From NCBI GenBank assembly GCA_049322335.1, contig JBMORL010000022.1, positions 1 to 64,000 of the forward strand: a stretch of 64,000 nt of DNA, in the 5' to 3' direction. The number at the start of each line of letters is the position of its first letter. The first letter of the stretch is position 1. Positions 8,406 through 14,980 of this stretch are shown one piece after another. The notes beneath the pieces were generated by a model. That model had not been told where the DNA came from, made no database searches, and saw only the letters and a program-made list of their open reading frames with translations. Position numbers and translations under genes: made by a program. This stretch comes from JBMORL01 sp049322335. Its GTDB lineage: Bacteria > Bacteroidota > Bacteroidia > Flavobacteriales_D > UBA2798.

Positions 8406-9148
8406 AGCCCCACCTTTTTATACTATCAACTTTTATTGTTGTTATTTCATGCAACAACAAATCGCTTGAAAAACACATGAATGAGAATCAAATTAATTTT
8501 GATTCTCTTAATTCATATTATCAATCGTATTCAACAAACCTGACCCGAAATGATTATATAATGCAAAAAGATACATCAAATCATTTTGTATTCATAAAAA
8601 TAAAAAATGTAGAGCACTATTCACATCCTCCTATGTTGATATTTGATATAGAAAAAAATAAATATTATAAAATTCTTCATGAATCGATTGACGCAGAATG
8701 TTTTTCTAATAAATTCAAAAATATATCTATTGAGAATAAGTATTCAATTATTCAAGATGAATGTGACGATCTTAATTCACTTATTGAATTGCTGAATACT
8801 TTTGAAGGGAGAGAAAAAAAAATTTCATTAGCTTTGGATGCATTGAGTTTTCGAATTAAAGATAGAGATACCGATACAATTGAATTTATTGTTTCAAATA
8901 ATAATTTATTTCAAATAAAGGAAAAGTTAATAAAAAACTATAACTTTGATTCAACCAATGCTGATATGCTGTTAATAGACTCCAGTTTTTCATTATTTAG
9001 CTCCCAAATTTCAACATTTTCAATTACTTTTTCTAAATTTCCAAGAATATATCAATTTTCTTTTGAGTTTAATAATGATAAGATAACAGATATTCAAAAA
9101 CGTATAATTCGTCCGGATTTGTTTTATTTAGGATCGCTTGAAAAATAA
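8402..9148 (+). CDS. Lipoprotein, candidate immunity protein 1
   Basis: A 248-residue protein with a lipoprotein signal (TFIVVISC, lipid on Cys17), otherwise unrecognised. It is acidic and Asn/Asp/Lys-rich with alternating hydrophobic segments typical of beta structure. The start overlaps the upstream toxin-like stop by 4 bp (ATGA), implying translational coupling. Low GC and a unique sequence match the variable C-terminus rather than the conserved repeat. In polymorphic toxin systems the gene directly after the toxin is usually the immunity gene; a lipoprotein could block a metallopeptidase in the periplasm. That function is inferred only from position and export signal. Confidence 0.7.
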   Translation: MKPHLFILSTFIVVISCNNKSLEKHMNENQINFDSLNSYYQSYSTNLTRNDYIMQKDTSNHFVFIKIKNVEHYSHPPMLIFDIEKNKYYKILHESIDAECFSNKFKNISIENKYSIIQDECDDLNSLIELLNTFEGREKKISLALDALSFRIKDRDTDTIEFIVSNNNLFQIKEKLIKNYNFDSTNADMLLIDSSFSLFSSQISTFSITFSKFPRIYQFSFEFNNDKITDIQKRIIRPDLFYLGSLEK

Positions 9149-9179
9149 ATTACGGATCGAACCGAATAGAAAAGTCAGA

Positions 9180-9309
9180 ATGGATTTAGATTTAGGATAT
9201 TAGGAAATGGATAAGTTGCATGAAAAGGTTCGGTACCAAGGAAAAGCAGCAAGTATCGTCCGCTGACAAAAGCAGAAAAATCGTACAACAAACGCTTGGC
9301 GAGAGGCCG
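9180..9309 (+). pseudogene. Remnant of a DDE transposase C-terminus (IS5-like)
   Basis: Two frames here translate to pieces that look like the end of an IS5-type transposase: DLGY, stop, EMDKLHEK in one frame (from 9180) and RPLTKAEKSYNKRLARGR in another (9257-9310), equivalent to the family's conserved 'dLGY.G...h' and 'LT.eek.yN..la..R' segments. One stop and one frameshift separate them. The rest of the element is absent, and the remnant abuts the second repeat copy at 9307, which suggests an insertion or recombination event created the junction. Confidence 0.5.
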
Positions 9310-10558
9310 CATGCTGGAAAAACGTAAAACACTGGCGCAGTTGAAAGCCGATAAGGATTTTGTGAACTATGAAAAACTTATTGTATATTTATTTAACCTC
9401 GGCTACCGGGAAATGCCTCTGGAAATGAAAAACCTGATTATTGCCCAGGCAAAAAAAGATGTATTACCAATGAATACAACGAACCATACACCGCAGCCTT
9501 TTAAAAGTATTGGTGTAACTGATACAAAATATGCCACATTGTCAAACGGATTATTTGATGAAATGCAAACCACAAAACCCATAGAACAATATGGCATGAC
9601 GCTGTTTGATACAAAAAAGAAAAAGATTACAGGTTTTGCCAGCGAGGAGCCGTTGTATAACAACTACAACTTCGACCCGGTGGTGTTTGCGTGGAATATC
9701 GATCCATTAGCAGCTAAATACCCCGGTCTTTCTCCGTATTCTTTTTGTTTTAATAATCCTGTAATATTTAAAGACCCTACAGGGGAAGATGGAAGATTAT
9801 CAATTACTTATGATAAAAAAGGAAATGCAACAATTTCTTTAGAAACAACAGTTCATCTCTATGGCGCAAATGCAAGTGTAGAAGTTGCAAATGATTTAAA
9901 TAAAAAATCTGCTGCATTATCTGTTCCAAGAAAATTTAAAATAGACGGGAAAGTATATACTGTATCGGTAAAAACAGTATATAAATACAGTCCCGAAATT
10001 GCCAACGAAGTAAATGACGAAACACATCCCGAAAGAGGAAGTTCTGCTGCTCCACCTGAAATGGAAGAGTTGAGCGAAGATCTTTTAAATAAAATTGGTT
10101 ATCAAGAAGGAGATAATATGTTGGAAATAAATAGCTCAATTTCAGTGGCAGGGGGAGCAGAAGGAATTGCTAATAGAGATGGTTCTTCTGGAGTAGTAGG
10201 GAGTAAGAATTTCTTTGAACTTATTCCGGGCGGAACAAAGTATTTTAAAGGCCAAGAGGCTACAATTCATGAAACAATGCACTTTTTTACTCTAGATGAA
10301 AGATATAATCCAGATAATTTAAGCGCACCCCATAAAGGATTTTTAGATAATATTATGGAAGCTAATGGTCTGGTTAAATTGCATCCCCTTCAATACGTAA
10401 ATATAATCAATTATGCTCTAAAACTTTCATCCGGGGAAAATCTTAAAAGTAAACCATTTACGGGAGTAACTAATGGACGAATAGAGGATACAAGCGGAGG
10501 AAAAGTTGAATCAAGTGAAGAAGAAGTAAAAAATGCCGAAAAGACAGAAATTAAATGA
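9296..10558 (+). CDS. Orphan toxin C-terminal cassette: RHS-core and HExxH metallopeptidase domain
   Basis: An open frame of about 420 codons with no signal peptide, no ATG start and no carrier domain; the TTG at 9296 lies within a transposase remnant, so it is probably not expressed as it stands. It begins with the repeat shared with the upstream gene (RMLEKRKT to VVFAW), continues with a fuller RHS-core-like segment (IDPLAAKYPGLSPYSF, then NNPVIFKDPTGEDG), then a unique C-terminal domain with HETMH (10268-10282) and PHKGFLDNIM, the same H-x4-DNI[ML] arrangement as the active copy. This is the pattern of a silent cassette that can be recombined onto the full-length gene. Its stop overlaps a lipoprotein gene by ATGA. 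Confidence 0.75.
   Translation: MARGRMLEKRKTLAQLKADKDFVNYEKLIVYLFNLGYREMPLEMKNLIIAQAKKDVLPMNTTNHTPQPFKSIGVTDTKYATLSNGLFDEMQTTKPIEQYGMTLFDTKKKKITGFASEEPLYNNYNFDPVVFAWNIDPLAAKYPGLSPYSFCFNNPVIFKDPTGEDGRLSITYDKKGNATISLETTVHLYGANASVEVANDLNKKSAALSVPRKFKIDGKVYTVSVKTVYKYSPEIANEVNDETHPERGSSAAPPEMEELSEDLLNKIGYQEGDNMLEINSSISVAGGAEGIANRDGSSGVVGSKNFFELIPGGTKYFKGQEATIHETMHFFTLDERYNPDNLSAPHKGFLDNIMEANGLVKLHPLQYVNIINYALKLSSGENLKSKPFTGVTNGRIEDTSGGKVESSEEEVKNAEKTEIK
9307..9695 (+). repeat. 389-bp near-identical repeat, copy 2
   Basis: This copy is intact and 389 bp long, with its left boundary at the transposase remnant and its right boundary at the start of the divergent domain. A 194-bp stretch (9434-9627) is identical to copy 1, long enough to break short-read assembly and to support recombination. 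Confidence 0.9.
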
Positions 10559-11052
10559 TTAAGAAGAATATTTTAATGTTGTTAGTCTTGATGTTATTGG
10601 GCTGCGTATTCCCTATGTGCTCCTTTACCCATGAAGTTGTTTCAGAAAATCATCAGTATACCACAGGAAAAACAATTATTCCATTCAGCTATATGGCAGT
10701 TGAATTATCACCAACCTCCAAAAAACTAATAGACACCTTGATGGGTTCATGGCAAAAAAATGAAAATAATATAAATGAAATCCGACTTTATACCTATTCA
10801 TGCCCCTGGGAAAATTATAAAAATCCCGACATAGGAGTATTAAGATGCAAAAAAATAGTCGATTATCTATGTGAAAACTATTCTGATAAAGTTGACCGGC
10901 ATCAAATTATCATTATAGATGATGCTCCTATAATAAGTAATGAAGAAATTGAAAAAGAGATACGTGCTAATCCTGACATTAAGGAATCAGATAAGGAACA
11001 GGTTTGCATTAAAGATAACGCATTTGGAGTTCAATGGAAATTCGTGAAATGA
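10555..11052 (+). CDS. Lipoprotein, candidate immunity protein 2
   Basis: A 165-residue lipoprotein (signal LLVLMLLGC) overlapping the orphan cassette's stop by 4 bp, the same arrangement as the first toxin/lipoprotein pair. It shows no similarity by eye to the 248-residue lipoprotein. A segment with IRLYTYSCPWENYKN and RCKKIVDYLCE loosely recalls the peptidoglycan-binding OmpA-like fold, but I would not assign it. Two unrelated lipoproteins each coupled to a different C-terminal domain is the expected sign of matched toxin-immunity pairs. Confidence 0.7.
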   Translation: MIKKNILMLLVLMLLGCVFPMCSFTHEVVSENHQYTTGKTIIPFSYMAVELSPTSKKLIDTLMGSWQKNENNINEIRLYTYSCPWENYKNPDIGVLRCKKIVDYLCENYSDKVDRHQIIIIDDAPIISNEEIEKEIRANPDIKESDKEQVCIKDNAFGVQWKFVK

Positions 11053-11138
11053 ATAGAGTTATGAAAGCAAGAATTTTGCTTTTATTTGAATAATTTTCAA
11101 ACAATAGAAAAAGTAACGGGGGAAAAATAATCAATGAT

Positions 11139-11201
11139 ATGAAACAAATTTTATTTTTTTCACTCCTTTTTTTAACTTTTTGTTTTATGATTAACAGTTA
11201 A
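11139..11201 (+). pseudogene. Orphan lipoprotein signal-peptide fragment
   Basis: An ATG opens a 20-codon frame reading MKQILFFSLLFLTFCFMINS then stop. It looks like the signal peptide of a secreted or lipoprotein gene whose body is gone. It lies at the downstream edge of the toxin-like island and may mark a deletion or an earlier cassette. It may also be chance. Confidence 0.3.
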
Positions 11202-11238
11202 ACCAGGGGAAAGAAAAGTAAATTTTTAATCTTTGATG

Positions 11239-12867
11239 CTATCCCTCATACCTCAAAGCCGAAATAGGCGAAATTCTTGAAACGTATAATGCGGGTATAA
11301 GCAAAGTGAGCACACAAACCAAAACGGTTCCTGCGTTCAGCAATACTACATGAAAGAAGTCAAGATTTACCGGCACCTGTGCGATGAAATACGTTTCGGG
11401 ATCGAGTTGAATTATCCCGGTGTAGTTTTGAAACAATGCGAGAGAAATTCCAACAATATTTCCGATAAGCAATCCCTTTCCCGTTATCCACACGGCATTA
11501 TAAATAAAAATATTCCTCAGCAACCCGTTGGTTCCTCCTGTTGCTTTTATCAGCCCGATCATGTTGGTGCGTTCCAGAATAATAACCAGCAGCATCGAAC
11601 ACATATTGATCAGCGCCACCAGCACCATCAGTCCCAGTATCACCCACACATTAATATCCAGCAGGTCGAGCCATCCGAAAAGATCAGGATACAATTCCTG
11701 TATCGTTTGTGTGGTGAATGCCACATCAATGTTTTTGTATACGATATCGTCCGCACGTTGCAGGTCGTGCCAGTTGTTGAGCAACACTTCAAATCCACCG
11801 GCATAAAATTTTCGTGAACCACCTGATGTTTTAAGCTGAGCTGTTAATTGCACATTTTCATAGTTACCTGTAAAAATATTTTTTCCGGTCTCTCTTACTC
11901 CATAATTTTCATCTTCCCGCGGAGTGGTTTTCGAAAAATCGAAGTGCAGGTACAGCCAGGCGGTATCAGGTTGCCATAACAATTTTGGTTCTTCGCCAAA
12001 TTCAAGTGGCTTCAGGTCTTTGGCGATAATGCGTATAACAGTATCATTTTTTGGCTTAATCCAGATCGTATCCTGTGCAGTAATGCCGTCACCGTAGTCG
12101 AAAAAAATATTTTTTCCACCCAAACCTTCTGAGACAATGGGAATATATCCACTCACCATTTCATTTCCCGGGTAAGAAAAAATTTCTGTGCCCCAATCGT
12201 TAAGTTTTTGATGATGTTTAATATCAACAAACACAAACTGTTTATCAAAGTCTTCGAGACTGGTATTATAAATTCCGCAAACAATATACGGGCGCCCAAC
12301 CGGTTTCGAGTTACGGATAAAATACGACCACACGGTATCCTTCACCTTCAGCTGAAGGTTTTTTGCGATACGTTCCGAAACCATTATTTCATTCACAGCC
12401 GAATCATTATTCAACAGCAATGCCCGGCCCGCAACAATATTCCGGTTGAAAAATTCCCAGTCGTAATCAGTAGAAACGCCTTTGGTAACCACTCCCTGGA
12501 TTTCGCGCTTTCCTTCTGTATTTAATGCGGCCGACTGGAGCATGGCCGGTTTAAGGGAAAACACCTGTATTTTTTTCACCTCTTCCAGCGTATCCAGCCC
12601 GGGATAAAAATCCTGGTTGATATACACAGGTTTGGTTTCATAAGACTCGTTACCGCTGAGATGCGAAATTTGAATATGCCCGCCAAAACCAATAACTTTA
12701 TCGCGAATCTCCTTTTGAAAACCGGTGACAATGGAAACGGAAAGAATCATAACCGTGATGCCCAGGGCAATGCTGGTTACCGAAATGGCGGTGATGGGTT
12801 TTGAAAAGCGGCCGGCTGTATCCGTACTTTTCAGCATGCGTTTTGCTATAAATAACCCGGGATTCAA
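11239..12867 (-). CDS. LolE/LolC-type lipoprotein-releasing permease (FtsX family), enlarged
   Basis: Inner-membrane ABC permease predicted to extract lipoproteins for transfer to LolA. An N-terminal membrane segment (ITAISVTSIALGITVMILSV) is followed by a large periplasmic domain and a C-terminal FtsX block with three helices (VWVILGLMVLVALINM; WITGKGLLIGNIVGI; VLVCVLTLLIPALYV). It is 542 residues, against about 400 for LolC/E, the extra length lying in the periplasmic domain (about residues 130-370). The start is TTG 12867 (MNPGLFIAKRML, the typical opening). The ATPase is not adjacent. It is divergent from namZ with 54 bp between the chosen starts, so the promoters must overlap coding DNA. 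Confidence 0.85.
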   Translation of the reverse strand: MNPGLFIAKRMLKSTDTAGRFSKPITAISVTSIALGITVMILSVSIVTGFQKEIRDKVIGFGGHIQISHLSGNESYETKPVYINQDFYPGLDTLEEVKKIQVFSLKPAMLQSAALNTEGKREIQGVVTKGVSTDYDWEFFNRNIVAGRALLLNNDSAVNEIMVSERIAKNLQLKVKDTVWSYFIRNSKPVGRPYIVCGIYNTSLEDFDKQFVFVDIKHHQKLNDWGTEIFSYPGNEMVSGYIPIVSEGLGGKNIFFDYGDGITAQDTIWIKPKNDTVIRIIAKDLKPLEFGEEPKLLWQPDTAWLYLHFDFSKTTPREDENYGVRETGKNIFTGNYENVQLTAQLKTSGGSRKFYAGGFEVLLNNWHDLQRADDIVYKNIDVAFTTQTIQELYPDLFGWLDLLDINVWVILGLMVLVALINMCSMLLVIILERTNMIGLIKATGGTNGLLRNIFIYNAVWITGKGLLIGNIVGISLALFQNYTGIIQLDPETYFIAQVPVNLDFFHVVLLNAGTVLVCVLTLLIPALYVSRISPISALRYEG

Positions 12868-12921
12868 AAGGTAAACTGGTTTATGCGAAAATACACATCA
12901 TTCTTCAACAGGCGAAATGTT

Positions 12922-14199
12922 ATGAAATATACCCGTTTATTACTCTTCCCGGCTGTTTTTATTATAGCCTGCGGATCGGAAGTGGTTGCCGATAACAAAA
13001 AGGCAGAAAAAGATCAGGATGAATACAGGGATACTGCAAAATCCGTTACCGGGCGCGGGCCTGATTCACGGATAAACCGTTTGGAATTTAACCGCAACAT
13101 TATTACCGGTGCTCAACGCACGGAAGAATACCTGAAATTACTGGAAGGAAAAAAAGTGGCTGTCACCGCCAATCAAACTTCGCTGGTGGGAAATACGCAC
13201 CTGGTGGATACACTAAAAGCACTCGGAATAAATATCACCAAAATATTTGCCCTCGAACATGGTTTCAGGGGAAATGTGCAGGCGGGAGAACATATTAAAA
13301 ACGGGAAGGATGCCAAAACAGGAATACCGGTAGTTTCATTGTATGGCAACAGCAAAAAACCTAAACCGGAAATGCTGAAAGACGTGGATGTGATCGTTTT
13401 TGATATCCAGGATGTGGGAGCACGTTTCTACACCTATATTTCTTCCATGCACTATATCATGGAAGCGGCTGCAGAAAATAAAAAAACTTTTATCGTTCTT
13501 GATCGCCCCAATCCCAATGGTTTTTATGTTGACGGCCCCGTGCTGGAAGAAAAAAACAAATCGTTTGTGGGCATGCATCCCGTTCCTGTTGTACACGGAA
13601 TGACCATTGGTGAATATGCGCAAATGATCAACGGTGAAGGCTGGCTGAAAAACAAAGCAAAATGCGAACTAACGGTAATCGCCTGTACGAACTACAAACA
13701 CAGCGATCTTTATGAACTGCCGGTAAAACCATCGCCCAATTTACCTAACAGCGATGCGGTTTTACTCTATCCATCGTTGTGTTTGTTTGAAGGAACTACC
13801 GTAAGCATAGCCAGGGGAACAGATTTTCCTTTCCAGGCAATAGGAATACCCGGATTTGCAAAAGGAGATTTTACATTCACTCCAAAAAGCGTGGAGGCTG
13901 CAAAAAATCCCCCGCATAAAGATGTGGAATGTTCGGGTTATGATTTGCGTGGAAAAGGGCTGGAATCTGCACAAAAAAAACAACTCAACCTTTCATGGCT
14001 GCTTGATTTTTATAACAACTGTCCCGATAAAAAAACATTCTTCGAAACGGATGGCATGTTTCGTTTACTGGCGGGAACTGAAAACCTGAAAAAACAAATT
14101 GAAGAAGGAAAAACCGAAGAAGAAATCCGCGAAACGTGGAAAGAAGGACTGGAGAAGTTTAAGAAAGTGCGGGAGAAATATTTGATTTATGAAGAGTGA
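12922..14199 (+). CDS. namZ: NamZ-type exo-beta-N-acetylmuramidase (DUF1343), lipoprotein
   Basis: The DUF1343/GH171 family removes MurNAc from the non-reducing end of peptidoglycan chains or MurNAc-GlcNAc. The family core is visible: VTANQTSLVG, FALEHGFRG, FDIQDVGARFYTY, VLDRPNPNG, and the EGTTVSIARGTDFPF block. The Glu in LEHG is the likely catalytic acid. About 425 residues from ATG 12922, chosen because it gives a clean lipoprotein signal (FPAVFIIAC); ATG 12883 would add 13 residues ahead of it. The GH3/beta-lactamase-like gene 0.8 kb downstream on the other strand would release GlcNAc, so the two complement each other in wall recycling. Confidence 0.88.
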   Translation: MKYTRLLLFPAVFIIACGSEVVADNKKAEKDQDEYRDTAKSVTGRGPDSRINRLEFNRNIITGAQRTEEYLKLLEGKKVAVTANQTSLVGNTHLVDTLKALGINITKIFALEHGFRGNVQAGEHIKNGKDAKTGIPVVSLYGNSKKPKPEMLKDVDVIVFDIQDVGARFYTYISSMHYIMEAAAENKKTFIVLDRPNPNGFYVDGPVLEEKNKSFVGMHPVPVVHGMTIGEYAQMINGEGWLKNKAKCELTVIACTNYKHSDLYELPVKPSPNLPNSDAVLLYPSLCLFEGTTVSIARGTDFPFQAIGIPGFAKGDFTFTPKSVEAAKNPPHKDVECSGYDLRGKGLESAQKKQLNLSWLLDFYNNCPDKKTFFETDGMFRLLAGTENLKKQIEEGKTEEEIRETWKEGLEKFKKVREKYLIYEE

Positions 14200-14201
14200 G
14201 G

Positions 14202-14362
14202 TGATCAGTAGGGGGCGGCAGTATACAGTGGCAGTGGGCAGTAGGTGGTTCTTTGTAGGCAGATAGTATTTCCCTCTATCCCTTAATAACACAATTACTC
14301 TATTCCTCGTACTTTATCAAACGCGCCTGCAGGCTGCCAACTGAGAACTGCAGACTGTAAAC
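14202..14362. repeat. Composite intergenic word repeat (CAGTGGGCAGT arms around family A)
   Basis: Immediately after the namZ stop, the left part carries GGCAGTATACAGTGGCAGTG and GGGCAGTAGG words and the right part (14329-14358) carries CTGCAGGCTGCC and ACTGCAGACTGT. Between them, 14267-14308 repeats the family A sequence in reverse orientation (CCCTCTATCCCTTAATAAC). No gene is present. The arrangement suggests one repeat nested in another. Confidence 0.55.
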
Positions 14363-14365
14363 CGG

Positions 14366-14785
14366 TCACTCTCCCAAACAAGCTTTCACTTTTCTTTCGC
14401 GTTCTTTCTTCTGAGCGGCTGTCATCTGGTTACCTACTTTCAGGATGATACATTCTCCGTTGCGGAGGTCTTCGCTTTTTTTCAGGAGTTCTTCAATAAG
14501 TTTATCCTCTTCGGCAGCAGCTAACTGGTCATCGATTTCCTTTTGTTTTTTAACACAATCGCAAAAGGAAGTGCCGCTTCCTTCTTTTTCCAGTTCTTCA
14601 ACAGAAGTAGATGAAAGATCTTCCGTAGCTTTTTCTTTTTCAGAAGCCGTGTCAGCAGGAACCGGTGTAACGGTTGTTGTATCTGCAATAGAGTCGGTTT
14701 TCTTTTCCTCCCCTTTTTTCTTTTCCCCGCCACCGCAGGAAAAAAGGAATACTGTAACCGCAGTAAAAAACAGTAGCTTTTTCAT
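14366..14785 (-). CDS. Small lipoprotein, 139 aa
   Basis: An unrecognised lipoprotein: signal MKKLLFFTAVTVFLFSC with the lipid Cys at residue 17, then a Gly/Lys/Thr/Asp/Glu-rich linker of about 60 residues, then a small domain with FCDCVKK, ECIILKVG and KACLGE. The four cysteines in that domain could form disulfides in the periplasm. The charged linker suggests it spans from the membrane to a partner. Both flanks hold word repeats. The function is unknown. Confidence 0.8.
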   Translation of the reverse strand: MKKLLFFTAVTVFLFSCGGGEKKKGEEKKTDSIADTTTVTPVPADTASEKEKATEDLSSTSVEELEKEGSGTSFCDCVKKQKEIDDQLAAAEEDKLIEELLKKSEDLRNGECIILKVGNQMTAAQKKERERKVKACLGE

Positions 14786-14833
14786 GACTTAATTTTTTTA
14801 TGAAAGTACGAATTTTTGGAATAAAAGTGACAT

Positions 14834-14920
14834 GGGGACTAGGGGACAAAAGGGACACGTGGCAGTTAGTCGAATCAATATTTCCCTCTATCCCTTAATA
14901 ACCCAATAACTCTATTCCTT
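14834..14920. repeat. GGGGACA words followed by family A repeat
   Basis: GGGGACTAGGGGACAAAAG and GGGACACG at 14834-14860 are degenerate copies of the heptamer that bounds the four-helix-bundle gene at 40.8 kb. They are followed at 14879-14920 by the family A sequence in reverse orientation, nearly identical to 14267-14308. No gene lies between the lipoprotein and the GH3 gene. Confidence 0.6.
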
Positions 14921-14980
14921 TTTCATCAATTACCAGTAAAGCTCCGTAACTTTCAACTCTTCAACCTTCCCAATCTTCGA

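Noticed and set aside
9296..9298. TTG 9296 as a genuine start codon for the second toxin-like gene
   Set aside because: It lies inside a transposase remnant, with no signal peptide or promoter.
14445..14792. Ser/Phe-rich frame opposite the small lipoprotein
   Set aside because: Antisense shadow of a Glu/Lys-rich coding sequence.
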